From positions 1 through 64,000 of the forward strand of contig DASWIP010000133.1 of the NCBI GenBank assembly GCA_036397635.1: a DNA stretch of 64,000 nt. Direction: 5' to 3'. The notes below the pieces were generated by a model. It searched no databases. It was given only the letters and a program-made list of their open reading frames with translations, and was not told the DNA's origin. This stretch comes from DASWIP01 sp036397635. Its GTDB lineage: Bacteria > Actinomycetota > AC-67. Position numbers and translations under genes: made by a program. This document shows positions 18,154 through 27,304 of this stretch, piece after piece (positions within the stretch are counted from its first letter, which is position 1; the number at the start of each line of letters is the position of its first letter).

Positions 18154-20979
18154 ATGACGAACCGCCGCATCCTGCTCGCCGCGCTCGCCGCGGCGCTGCT
18201 CGCGGCGCCGTTCGCCGTACCCGTTCACGCCGCAGCGGCCGAGGGCTCGATCGACCAGACAGGCTTCTTCCCCTCCGAGATGTTCGCCGCTCGACGCCAT
18301 CTCGAGATCGACGCAGGAGCGCGACGGCTCTTCGAGATCGGCCAGCTCGAGCAGCGCGCCGGCATGACCATCGTCGCGCGCGACCTGGATGGCTTCGCCG
18401 AGATCGGCCGGATCACGATCCCGGGATCGCAGTCGGGATTCGGCGGCCGCCTGTCGGCGGTCGATGAGCTCCGGCACCGGATGTACGTGCTGTATCCCCT
18501 CGGGCACGCCGACGACGCGGCCGTGCGCGACGTGCTGGGTCAACGCCAGAGCGGCCAGGTCATCGACGAGGCCGTGCGCGTGCTGTTCGGCGTCGCGGTG
18601 ATCGACACGCTCCGGCTCCGGGTCGTCGGCTCGGGCTCGCTGGCACTGATGCAACCGGCGCTGCAGCAGGACCGGCAAGAGTCGAACTTCCTCGGGATCA
18701 AGGCGATGAGCTACTTCCGGGACGGAGGCCGCGACCTGTTGTACTTCGTCACGGAGATCCCGCTCGGCGTGGGGAACCTGGCGGTGAGCAATCACAGCGT
18801 CGTGGTCCATCAGGTGGACGTCGCGCGCCTGCTCGATGTCGCAACCTCGGCGTCCGCCGTCGATTGGAGCCATCCGGTCCCGCAGTGCGGGCTCACGATG
18901 GCGCGAGATGTTCCCGGCATCGTGTTCCGTTCGGCGGTCACGCCGACGCTCACGATCCCTTGCCGGCAGGGTGGAGCGCAGGGCATCCTCCCCGGAGGAC
19001 AGCCCCTGGAGACGCCCGGGGTCGTGCAGATCACCTTGACGCCGGGTGATACCCCGGCGGACACCAGCCGGTTCACCACGGATCTGTACGCGATCAGCGG
19101 GAACCTGCAGTGGGGTCAGACCGTCGTCGATCCCGGCACCGAGCGATTGATGGTGCAGATCGACGGAAGCACGACCGAGGCGGCGATCTGGGTGTTCGAC
19201 ATCCCGAGCGCGTCGTGGGTCGGCCTGGTGTCGCTGCCGCAGGTATTCGCCAGCGGTGGAACCATGGCGCTCGGCGTCGACGTCGCGCTCAGCCGGCTGT
19301 ACGCGGTCTCGCGCGCGGATCCCTCGGCCCGGGGCGCCAGCACGATCGCCGCATCGTCGACGCGCGCGGCAGGCTCCGACCAGGGCCGGCTGGTGTCGTT
19401 GACGCCGACGCCGACACCGGGCAAGGGGAAACCTGCGATCGATCCGGTCCGGCACAGGTCGGTCGTCGCCGCGCAGGGCGGCTACCTGGTCCTGCGGGAC
19501 ACCATCCCGCCCCGGGCCGAGATCGCCGCCGCCGATCCCGACGCGAACACCCTGGACGTCCTCGAGAGCGCGCGCACCGATGTGAACTTCGTCGGCGGAG
19601 CGCAGGCGTACGGCATGCGCATCCGTTGGGTCGGCGGGCGCCGCGGGGTCGAGCGCAACGCCAACGCCGTCGTCGAGAACCCTCCGTCGTTCCTGCAGCC
19701 GAACACCGGCGGGATCCTGCCGCCGCCGCCGGCGGAGGGGACCCGCGACGTGCATCTCGCCCGCGTGATCCACACAACCTTGACCAACGGAGAGGCGGCC
19801 GCGCACGCGACCGGCGGGCAGCGAGACCTGGAGAACACCGATGCCGATCTCGGTGGATGGACCGGGTACCTGCGTCGGTGGGGTGGACCGGATCTCACCG
19901 ATCAACGGTGGCCGTACCCCACCGTGGACTGCGCCGACTTCGGCAGCGCCGACGATAAGCGGCAGGGAGCCGACTACGGCGCCGCGGTCACCTGTGACCG
20001 CGGCGGCACGACGGTCACCGCGGTGGCCGTCGACGAGAGCTTCCAGCGAGGCGAAGTGCTGCGATACGGCCAGGCGCGCGCGCGCAGCACGGTCGTGCGG
20101 GATCCGGTGCGCGGGGTGGTCTCGGTCGCCGAGGCCGAGATCGTCGGGCTCGAGCTCATGGGCATGATCACGCCGCCCGACGCAGACCAGCCGGTGCTCG
20201 CGGCGGTCGCGGGGATCGGACGCGTCGTGACCCGCGCCGAGACATGGGCGACGGGCCGGTCGCACTCGTCGAACGGGGTGGGCGCCGGATCCCGGTTCGA
20301 GCGCACGCTCGAGGATGTCTGGATGGTGCAGGACGGCCAGCGGCGATCGATATGCGGTTCGCTCAACGCGACATCCGAAGACGTCGAAGGCGAGCAGCGC
20401 TGCGACGCCCACACGGTCGCCGAGGCGTTCAACCGCACGCTCGGGCTTCGCGTGCGCGTCGAAGCGCCCGATCCCGAGCCGATGCGCGCGCGCGGGACGC
20501 CCGGCGGCTTCGAGGCGCTGATCGTCCGCGACCCCTTCGAGCGCGCGAACGACGCCGCGGTCAACGGGGAAGCCGACGAACGGCGCCTCGAGGTCCCCGG
20601 TCTGGTGATCACAGCGTTCAACGACGGCCGCGTCCCGTCCCGCGTCGTGGTGTCGCTCGCCGGCGTGTCGGCCGAATCCCACTACGGCATCTTCCTCGTC
20701 TCGCAGGCTGCGCCGTTCTTCCGGCCTCCGCCGGCCGCGCCCGGATCCGTCCCGCCGGTGTCGACGGGGACGGGTGGGGGAGCACCGCCGGCGGTCGGCG
20801 GCTCCGAGGGCGATGAAGGTGGGATCCCGCAGGTCCTCCGAAAGACGTTCGAAGGGATCCGCCTGACGCTGGCATCTCCGGTGCGCGCCCTACGCGTGGC
20901 CGGGCTGTGGGGTTTCCTCGCCGGACCGCTCGTGCTGTGGCTGCGGCGGAAAAGGCTCGGAATACCGGTGGGGGGATGA
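18154..20979 (+). CDS. large exported, membrane-anchored protein of unknown function
   Basis: About 941 residues. A signal peptide (LLAALAAALLAAPFAVPVHA) opens the protein, and a C-terminal hydrophobic segment (VAGLWGFLAGPLVLWL) with a basic end (RRKRLG) closes it, preceded by a Pro/Gly/Ser-rich stretch. The first 350 residues have repeated short beta-like blocks (for example RHRMYVLYPLG, LLYFVTEIPLG, ERLMVQIDG, SRLYAVSRAD) compatible with a beta-propeller. The ATG at 18154 follows GAGGGAA. It lies just upstream of the second LIV binding protein. No family recognised; an extracellular binding or scaffold role is an inference. Confidence 0.75.
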   Translation: MTNRRILLAALAAALLAAPFAVPVHAAAAEGSIDQTGFFPSEMFAARRHLEIDAGARRLFEIGQLEQRAGMTIVARDLDGFAEIGRITIPGSQSGFGGRLSAVDELRHRMYVLYPLGHADDAAVRDVLGQRQSGQVIDEAVRVLFGVAVIDTLRLRVVGSGSLALMQPALQQDRQESNFLGIKAMSYFRDGGRDLLYFVTEIPLGVGNLAVSNHSVVVHQVDVARLLDVATSASAVDWSHPVPQCGLTMARDVPGIVFRSAVTPTLTIPCRQGGAQGILPGGQPLETPGVVQITLTPGDTPADTSRFTTDLYAISGNLQWGQTVVDPGTERLMVQIDGSTTEAAIWVFDIPSASWVGLVSLPQVFASGGTMALGVDVALSRLYAVSRADPSARGASTIAASSTRAAGSDQGRLVSLTPTPTPGKGKPAIDPVRHRSVVAAQGGYLVLRDTIPPRAEIAAADPDANTLDVLESARTDVNFVGGAQAYGMRIRWVGGRRGVERNANAVVENPPSFLQPNTGGILPPPPAEGTRDVHLARVIHTTLTNGEAAAHATGGQRDLENTDADLGGWTGYLRRWGGPDLTDQRWPYPTVDCADFGSADDKRQGADYGAAVTCDRGGTTVTAVAVDESFQRGEVLRYGQARARSTVVRDPVRGVVSVAEAEIVGLELMGMITPPDADQPVLAAVAGIGRVVTRAETWATGRSHSSNGVGAGSRFERTLEDVWMVQDGQRRSICGSLNATSEDVEGEQRCDAHTVAEAFNRTLGLRVRVEAPDPEPMRARGTPGGFEALIVRDPFERANDAAVNGEADERRLEVPGLVITAFNDGRVPSRVVVSLAGVSAESHYGIFLVSQAAPFFRPPPAAPGSVPPVSTGTGGGAPPAVGGSEGDEGGIPQVLRKTFEGIRLTLASPVRALRVAGLWGFLAGPLVLWLRRKRLGIPVGG

Positions 20980-20983
20980 GCGC

Positions 20984-22483
20984 GTGGCGCGGATGAAACG
21001 AGAGATCGGCGTCTGGGAGACGATCGGGGTCCTGGTCGCCGTCGCCGCCCTGTCATCGCTGGCGGTTGTTCCGAGCGTGCGCACCGAGGTCATCAGCGCC
21101 GGCGCCGGCGGCACCGGGAGCGTCCAGGCGCCCTCGGGATCACAAGGCGGCGTTCCGGGATCGGGTGGGGAAGCTCCCGTCGATGCCGATGCTCCCGGCC
21201 TGCCGGGGCAGCGGGGGCCCGCGCCGGCGGGTCTGGCGTGCGCCGCGGGCAGGAACGGCGGCGCGACCGACGTCGGGGTCACCGGCGATTCCATCAAGCT
21301 CGGCGCCACGGTGGTGGACACCGGGATCGGCGCCGCGTTCCTCTCGGACGTGCGGTACGGGATGCAAGCGATCGTCAACCAGGTCAACGCGTCCGGGGGC
21401 ATCTGCGGCAGACGGCTGAACCTGGTCCTGAAGGATGACGGCTGGGACGCGCAGCGCGGCAGCTTGTTCATCCGCAACCTGGTCGAAGGCGAGAAGGTGT
21501 TCGCGCTCGCGGTGGTGCCGTCGTCGGAGGGCCTGCGTGCCGCGACGAACTACGTTCGCGAGCAGCGCGTCCCGGTGATCGGGAGCGACGGCATGCTCAT
21601 CAGTCAGTACACGAACCCGATGATCTGGCCGGTCGCGGCATCCACCATCACGGCCGTGCACATCATGGCCAAGGACGCTTTCGATCGCGGGCTTCGCAAC
21701 TTCGCGATGGTGTACGACTCGAACTTCCGTTTCGGCGTCGAGGGCGCCTTCGCATTCAACGCTGCGGTCGAGCGGCTGACCGGCAAGCCGATCCCTGGTT
21801 ACTCCAACCCACTTCAGTCGCCGCGGTGCAGTGGCCGGTTTTGTGGGATCAAGGCGGGTCAGCCCTCCTACCAGACCGAGATCGAGGTGGTCCGCAGCGC
21901 GTGCAGCCAGGACCCGCAATGCGACTACATCGCGTATCTGCTCGAGCCGGAGACGGCCCAGACGTGGATGCGCGGCGGCGGGCTTCAGGCCGGGTTCAAC
22001 GGCGGCGTCCGGCTGCACGTCGGTGCACCGCAGCCGTTGTTCAACCGCGGGTTCGGCGTGAACTGCGCACAGAAGTGCCACGACATGTGGGTGTGGACCG
22101 GGTTCGTGCCTCCGGTGGAGCCGTTCGCGAGCGACCCGCAGGTTGCTCGCTACGTCAACGCGGTTCGACGGACTAACGCGAAGGCCGACGCGAGCAACTC
22201 GTTCGTCGAAGGTGGCTACCTCGGTATGCAGCTGCTCGTAGAGGCACTACAGCGGGTGGGACCGAACCTCACGCGAGACGCGCTGATCGAAGCGCTCGAT
22301 GCGACCAGGTTCGAGTCCGGGCTGTCGCGCGCGATGCGCTGGACCCGCAACGACCATTTCGCGAACCAGTGCATGATGGCGTTCTCCTTCCAGTCCAGAC
22401 CCTCGTTCGCGGGATGGCGCCACGAGCGCGACTGGGTATGCGATCCGTGGCCCGGTCAGGACATCCCCTCGTCGGAGACGTAG
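20984..22483 (+). CDS. second LIV-type ABC substrate-binding protein
   Basis: Type 1 periplasmic binding protein of 499 residues. An N-terminal hydrophobic segment (IGVLVAVAALSSLAVVPSV) acts as signal or anchor; unlike the first binding protein there is no lipobox. A Gly/Ser/Pro linker leads to the mature domain starting near VGVTGDSIKLGATVVDTG. Several Cys pairs (GGICG, CSGRFCG, CSQDPQC, NCAQKC) suggest disulfides. It starts 4 bases after the large exported protein and ends 3 bases before the permease fusion, so it belongs to that operon. Ligand unknown. Confidence 0.87.
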   Translation: MARMKREIGVWETIGVLVAVAALSSLAVVPSVRTEVISAGAGGTGSVQAPSGSQGGVPGSGGEAPVDADAPGLPGQRGPAPAGLACAAGRNGGATDVGVTGDSIKLGATVVDTGIGAAFLSDVRYGMQAIVNQVNASGGICGRRLNLVLKDDGWDAQRGSLFIRNLVEGEKVFALAVVPSSEGLRAATNYVREQRVPVIGSDGMLISQYTNPMIWPVAASTITAVHIMAKDAFDRGLRNFAMVYDSNFRFGVEGAFAFNAAVERLTGKPIPGYSNPLQSPRCSGRFCGIKAGQPSYQTEIEVVRSACSQDPQCDYIAYLLEPETAQTWMRGGGLQAGFNGGVRLHVGAPQPLFNRGFGVNCAQKCHDMWVWTGFVPPVEPFASDPQVARYVNAVRRTNAKADASNSFVEGGYLGMQLLVEALQRVGPNLTRDALIEALDATRFESGLSRAMRWTRNDHFANQCMMAFSFQSRPSFAGWRHERDWVCDPWPGQDIPSSET

Positions 22484-22486
22484 CCC

Positions 22487-25400
22487 ATGCCCAGGCCGCT
22501 GGTCTTCCTGATCCTCGCCCTCCCGCTGGTTGGGGCGTACGCCATGTACGCGAGCGGGATCGTCGTGATCTACCAGGCTTCCAGGGTGCTCAACCTCGCG
22601 CACGGCGCGATGGCCACGGTCCCCGCGTACCTGGTCTACACGATGGTGGAGCGCTGGGGCATCCCCATGGGCGCCGCGCTCCCGATCGGTGTCGCATCCG
22701 GGTGCGCATCGGGCATCCTGATCGAGCGCGTGTTCGTCCGCCGCCTGCGTGACGCCGGTTCGACCGCGCAGACCGTCGGCACGGTCGCCGCGTTCGGGTT
22801 CACGATCGCGCTGGCGGCGAAGATCTGGGGCACCAGCGGGCTCGCCGCGCCGGGCGTCTTCCCCGACGGTCACCTCAACGTCGGCAACTCGATCTTGCGC
22901 TTCGGACAGCTTGGCATCCTCGGGATCGCCGTCGTGGCGACCCTGCTGCTGACCGTGCTGTTCCGCAGAACCTGGCTCGGGCTCGCGATGCGCGGTGCAG
23001 CGGTGAACCGGCGTGCAGCGTCGTTGTTGGGGGTCGATCCCGACATGACCTCGACCGTGGCATGGGCGCTCGGCGGTGGGCTCGCCGCGCTGGCCGGGAT
23101 CCTGCTCGCCGCGGTGACCGTGCTGCATCCGTATTCGCTTTCGGTGTCGGTGCTTCCGGCGTTCGTCGCGGCGTTGATCGGCGGGCTCGAGAGCCTCGGA
23201 GCAGCGCTGGTAGGTTCCGCGATCGTCGGATTGGTGATCGGGTTCGTGCCGCTGCTCGCGGATCTGCCGGGCCTCGGGGTCGTCTTCGGTCAGGTCGGTG
23301 GCCCCGAGCTGGCGCTGGCCGTGACGGCGATGCTGGTCATGGCGGCGCGCGGGCAACGCCTCATGGGCACCGATGTGCGTCAGGTGGCCGCGATGCGCGC
23401 GCTGCCGAAGAAGGCCGCGGCCGCGCTGATGCCGCGTATCTCGCCGCGCGTGATGCTCGTGCTGCTCGTCGGGTGGGTGTGGCTCCCGGGCATCCCGTTC
23501 ACGATCCTGGGGGTCGCGAACACCGCGCTGCTCTACACGATCGCGGCGGCGTCGCTGGTGCTGCTCACAGGATGGATCGGCCAGATCTCGCTCGCGCAGG
23601 CCGCCTTCGTCGGCGTCGGCGCGTTCGGAAGCGTCCAGGTCGCTGAACGGTTCGGGGTGCCGTTCCCGTTCACGATCCCGATCGCAGCGCTGCTCGCTGC
23701 CGCGGTCGCTGCCGCGCTGGGCGTCGTCGCCCTGCGCGTCCGCGGCCTGTATCTCGCCGTAGCGACGCTGATCTTCGCGTGGATGGCCGATCAGTACCTG
23801 TTCAGCGCTCCCTGGCTGGTCGGCGCAGGCGGGAGCGCGACCGCCGATGTCGAGCCGATCGGGTACGAGGGTGGGTTCCCGTACTTCAACCTCTCGGACC
23901 GGCGGACGTTCTACGTCGTCGCGCTCGCGGGCGTTGCGCTGGTGTTGCTGGGCCTCGCGAACCTCCGGCGCTCCAAGACCGGGCGCGCGCTGCTGGCGAT
24001 CCGGGGCTCGGAGATGGCCGCGGCTTCGCTGGGGATCGACGTGACGCGGTACAAGCTCATGGCCTTCGCCCTGTCCGGAGCGATCGCCGGCCTCGCCGGC
24101 GACCTGCTCGTCGTGGATCAGGGCACCATCGTGCCGGCGCAGTTCGTGTTCACGGTGTCGTTGTTCTACCTCTCGATCGCCGTCGTCGGCGGCTTGCAGA
24201 GTCTGGGCGGCGCCGTGGCCGCCTCGGTCCTGTTCGCCGGGTTGAACGAGCTGTTCTTCAGGGTCGATGCCTTGCACGGATGGCTCGACGTGGTCGGCAC
24301 CGGACTGCTCGTCGCCGTGCTGGTCTTCTATCCGGGCGGCCTCGCGCGCGCGCCCGAGGCGCTCGCCTCCATCACGAGCCGTTTGCGCGCGCTCGGCGGG
24401 CGGACGCGTTTCATCGCAACGTCGCGCGGTGCAATGCGGGGTCGTGAGCCTGTGGTGGGCGGGGGGCTGTCGCGCGCGCGGCCTGCCATCCGCGCCGCGC
24501 TGGGCAGGATCGGGCGCGAGCTGCAGACCATGGGCCGCGAGATCGGCGCCGCGTCGGATGCTGTGCTCGCGGCGGCAGAACGCCGCGCGCCGCCGCGGTT
24601 GCGATCCCGTGCCTCCCGGCTGCGCGCGCAGGTGCGTTCACTTCGAGGCGAGGCTCGCAGCGTCGGGGAGGCCGCGCGGTCGGTGCGCACCGGCCTGGTG
24701 CGCTTCGGATCCGAGGTCGAGGTCCCGCTCGACGGCGTCACCGGCGCGCGCGATTGCCTGGATGCCCTCGGTGTGATCGAGGGCATATCGAGCAGCGTGC
24801 ATCGGGAGCGCGGCCGGATGATCCCCGCGGGGGACGAGCGTCTGTCCGGCGCGGTGCTGGTCGCGGATTCGATCACCGTCCGGTTCGGCGGTGTGATCGC
24901 CGTTCAGGATGCTCGCATCGCGATCCGTGAGAACGAGATCGTCGGCCTCATCGGCCCCAACGGGGCCGGCAAGACGACCATGTTCAACGCGATCGCAGGA
25001 TTCGTGCAGCCCGCCGGGGGTCGCGTCCTGCTCGACGGCGAAGAGCTGAACGACCTCCAGGTCCACGAGCGCGCCGTTCGCGGCATCGGTCGCACGTTCC
25101 AGGTCATCCAGCTCGCGCCGGACATGACGGTGCTCGAGAACCTGCTGGTCGCCACCCATGTCCGGAACCCGTCGGGGTTGGCGTCGGATCTCGCCGTCAC
25201 GAACCGCTCGGCGATCGCGGAGCGGCGCGCGGCAGAGCGCGTGCGCGCGGTCTCGGAGCTGGTCGGCCTCGATCCTGTTCTGGACGAGGTGGTCGGTGGA
25301 CTGCCGTTCGGCACGCTGCGGATGGTGGAGGTGGCGCGCGCGCTGGCCACCGGCGCGCCCCTGATCATGCTGGACGAACCGGCGTCCGGCCTGGACGAAG

Positions 25401-25690
25401 CGGAGACGCAGCGGTTCGCCGACCTGTTGCGGTACTTGCGCGAGAAGCTGGGTATCAGCCTGCTGCTTATCGAGCACGACGTCCGGCTGGTCATGTCGCT
25501 CTGCGACTACGTTTACGTGCTCGACCAAGGACGGCTGATCGCGGAAGGGGAACCCTCGACGGTTCAACGCGATCCGGCCGTGATCGGCGCGTACCTCGGC
25601 GGCGAGCCGGCCCAGCCGGCGGCCGCGACGGCGGCCGCTGTTGGGAAGGCAGCCGCTGAGGGGAAGGCGGCCGCCGGCGCGCGCGCCTGA
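22487..25690 (+). CDS. LivH-LivM-LivG triple fusion
   Basis: A 1067-residue polypeptide joining three normally separate LIV subunits. Residues 1-300 are LivH-like (ASRVLNLAHGAMA), about 315-640 LivM-like (LTGWIGQISLAQAAFVGVGA), then a 120-residue Arg/Ala-rich, probably helical linker, and about 785-1045 a LivG-type ATPase with Walker A GPNGAGKTT and Walker B LIMLDEPASGLDE. An Ala/Lys tail ends the chain. No separate LivF follows, so a complete transporter would need the LivF at 14521 or two copies of this ATPase. I see no internal frameshift or obvious assembly join. Confidence 0.88.
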   Translation: MPRPLVFLILALPLVGAYAMYASGIVVIYQASRVLNLAHGAMATVPAYLVYTMVERWGIPMGAALPIGVASGCASGILIERVFVRRLRDAGSTAQTVGTVAAFGFTIALAAKIWGTSGLAAPGVFPDGHLNVGNSILRFGQLGILGIAVVATLLLTVLFRRTWLGLAMRGAAVNRRAASLLGVDPDMTSTVAWALGGGLAALAGILLAAVTVLHPYSLSVSVLPAFVAALIGGLESLGAALVGSAIVGLVIGFVPLLADLPGLGVVFGQVGGPELALAVTAMLVMAARGQRLMGTDVRQVAAMRALPKKAAAALMPRISPRVMLVLLVGWVWLPGIPFTILGVANTALLYTIAAASLVLLTGWIGQISLAQAAFVGVGAFGSVQVAERFGVPFPFTIPIAALLAAAVAAALGVVALRVRGLYLAVATLIFAWMADQYLFSAPWLVGAGGSATADVEPIGYEGGFPYFNLSDRRTFYVVALAGVALVLLGLANLRRSKTGRALLAIRGSEMAAASLGIDVTRYKLMAFALSGAIAGLAGDLLVVDQGTIVPAQFVFTVSLFYLSIAVVGGLQSLGGAVAASVLFAGLNELFFRVDALHGWLDVVGTGLLVAVLVFYPGGLARAPEALASITSRLRALGGRTRFIATSRGAMRGREPVVGGGLSRARPAIRAALGRIGRELQTMGREIGAASDAVLAAAERRAPPRLRSRASRLRAQVRSLRGEARSVGEAARSVRTGLVRFGSEVEVPLDGVTGARDCLDALGVIEGISSSVHRERGRMIPAGDERLSGAVLVADSITVRFGGVIAVQDARIAIRENEIVGLIGPNGAGKTTMFNAIAGFVQPAGGRVLLDGEELNDLQVHERAVRGIGRTFQVIQLAPDMTVLENLLVATHVRNPSGLASDLAVTNRSAIAERRAAERVRAVSELVGLDPVLDEVVGGLPFGTLRMVEVARALATGAPLIMLDEPASGLDEAETQRFADLLRYLREKLGISLLLIEHDVRLVMSLCDYVYVLDQGRLIAEGEPSTVQRDPAVIGAYLGGEPAQPAAATAAAVGKAAAEGKAAAGARA

Positions 25691-25728
25691 TCTGCTGGTC
25701 CGGGCAGCGCACAGTGCATAAGATGGTG

Positions 25729-25743
25729 CGCATATGCGGATAA
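25729..25743. promoter_or_regulatory. AT-rich motif before TSUP gene
   Basis: Contains the 10-bp palindrome CGCATATGCG followed by GGATAA. The reverse complement of ATGCGGATAA matches 10 of 10 bases of the right half of the motif before the soe-like operon. It lies about 32 bp upstream of the TSUP start and could be a promoter with a partial operator. Confidence 0.45.
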
Positions 25744-25774
25744 CCTGTTCCGCGGAGCCCGTGGGGGATCATCG

Positions 25775-26581
25775 GTGCCGAGCGTTCTGATCCTGCTCGT
25801 GATCGGAGGGACGTCGGGTTTCCTCGCGGGGATGCTCGGCGCCGGTGGGGGATTCGCGACCGTCGTGCTGCTCGTCGCCGCCGGCGTCGACGTTCACACC
25901 GCGGTCGGCACGAGCCTGGTCTTCGTGATGCTCGTAGCGGCATGGGGTGCGGCGATCCACATCCGTCAGGGCCACGCGCGCGGCCGGCTCGGGATCGCCA
26001 TCGGACTCGCCGCAGCGGTCACTGCGCCTTTGGGCGCGAACCTCGCGCACGCGCTGAGCGACCGGACCCTGACCGTGTCCTTCGCGATGCTGATGAGCGT
26101 CGTCGCGGTTCTCTTCCTCCTCAGGCCGGACGTGCGTCGCCGCGATGGGCTCGGTGATGGCATGGGCAACCGCCCCATCGCCGGAGCCCAGGTTGCGTCC
26201 CGTGCTCCGCTGCAGCGCCGCGTGATCGTGGGAGCCGCCCTCGGCGGCGGGGCTATCGGCATCTTGCAGGGCCTGTTCGGCGTCGGCGGTGGGTTCCTGC
26301 TCGTGCCTTTCATGGTCATGGGTCTCGGGGTCGGTGAGCATCGGGCGATCGCCAACTCATTGGTCGCGATCCTTATCGGCGGGATCTCCGGCAGCATCAC
26401 CCACGCCTCTCTGGGGAGCATCGCGACCGGGATGCTTGGATACCTGCTCCCAGGTGGGGTGCTCGGCGTCATCGCCGGGGCGCTCGCGGTTCGCCATCTG
26501 GCTCCACGCACCGTCCGGATCGCGTTCGTCACGCTCGTAGGAGTCTCATCCGTGTACCTGGTCCTGCGAGCGTTCATCTGA
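25775..26581 (+). CDS. TSUP (TauE/SafE-type) anion transporter
   Basis: Membrane protein of 268 residues with seven to eight hydrophobic segments and the two repeat halves typical of TauE/SafE proteins (GFLAGMLGAGGGFATVVLLV and LQGLFGVGGGFLLVPFMVMG). Family members export sulfite, sulfoacetate or other anions. With a sulfite-producing sHdr pathway and sulfite dehydrogenase nearby, sulfite or another sulfur anion is the most plausible cargo (inference). The GTG at 25775 follows GTGGGGGAT. It is convergent with the two-component genes. Confidence 0.88.
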   Translation: MPSVLILLVIGGTSGFLAGMLGAGGGFATVVLLVAAGVDVHTAVGTSLVFVMLVAAWGAAIHIRQGHARGRLGIAIGLAAAVTAPLGANLAHALSDRTLTVSFAMLMSVVAVLFLLRPDVRRRDGLGDGMGNRPIAGAQVASRAPLQRRVIVGAALGGGAIGILQGLFGVGGGFLLVPFMVMGLGVGEHRAIANSLVAILIGGISGSITHASLGSIATGMLGYLLPGGVLGVIAGALAVRHLAPRTVRIAFVTLVGVSSVYLVLRAFI

Positions 26582-26593
26582 CGCCCCGCTCGG

Positions 26594-27304
26594 TTACTTG
26601 ACCAGGCCCTCGCGGAGGGCAAGCGACACGGCCTGGGTGCGATCCTTCACGCTGAGTTTGCGCAGGATCGCACGGACGTGGCTCTTCACGGTCTCCTCGC
26701 CGATGAACAGCTGCTCGGCGATCTGATGATTGGTCATCCCCTGGGTGACCAGGCCGAGCACCTCGGCCTCGCGCGGGCTCAAGCCGAAGCGCGCCTCGGC
26801 CAGTGACTGCGATCGCGATGCGGCGCGCAACGCGACCTGCCCGGTGAGCGCCGGATCCACGATGGTCTCTCCCGAGCGGACCTGCTCGATCACCTTCACG
26901 AGGTCGTCGTCTGAGATCTTCTTGAGGATATAGCCGCTGGCGCCGGCTCGGAGCGCCTCGAAGATGTATTGCTCGTCCTCGTAGACGGTCAGGAAGATGA
27001 TCTTCAACTCGGGGAATCGTTGCAGGATGACGCGGCAGGTATCGAGGCCGCTGGCTCCCTTGAGCCGGATGTCGAGTAGCACGATCTCGGGCGTGCACTC
27101 CTCGATCATCCTCAGCGCGCCGGCCTGATCCTCCGCCTCGCCGACGATGTCGACGCGGGGCTGCTCGCGCAGCATCGTCCGAAGCCCTTCACGCACCATC
27201 CTGTGGTCGTCGATGATGCCGACGCGGATGGTCCCCTGGACCGGATCGGCGGCGCTGTGCACGCCCGGCGCCGCATCTGCCGGCGGCTGGTCGATGCCGG
27301 TCAC
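26594..27304 (-). CDS. NarL/LuxR-family response regulator
   Basis: A 236-residue regulator. The receiver domain starts near residue 26 (VRVGIIDDHRMVREGLR) with the phospho-acceptor Asp in VLLDIRLKGASG, and a C-terminal LuxR helix-turn-helix (LSPREAEVLGLVTQGMTNHQIAEQL) ends near VKSHVRAILRKL. The start overlaps the stop of the kinase gene by 4 bases (GTGA), so the pair is co-translated. A short linker precedes the receiver. Targets are unknown, but the conserved upstream motif and the sulfur context suggest control of nearby genes. Confidence 0.93.
   Translation of the reverse strand: MTGIDQPPADAAPGVHSAADPVQGTIRVGIIDDHRMVREGLRTMLREQPRVDIVGEAEDQAGALRMIEECTPEIVLLDIRLKGASGLDTCRVILQRFPELKIIFLTVYEDEQYIFEALRAGASGYILKKISDDDLVKVIEQVRSGETIVDPALTGQVALRAASRSQSLAEARFGLSPREAEVLGLVTQGMTNHQIAEQLFIGEETVKSHVRAILRKLSVKDRTQAVSLALREGLVK

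Noticed and set aside
17932..20682. Long open frame of over 900 codons antisense to the 941-residue exported protein
   Set aside because: Its translation is Arg/His/Asp-rich without recognisable domains, as expected from GC-rich third positions of the real gene; the forward frame has a signal peptide, anchor and ribosome site.
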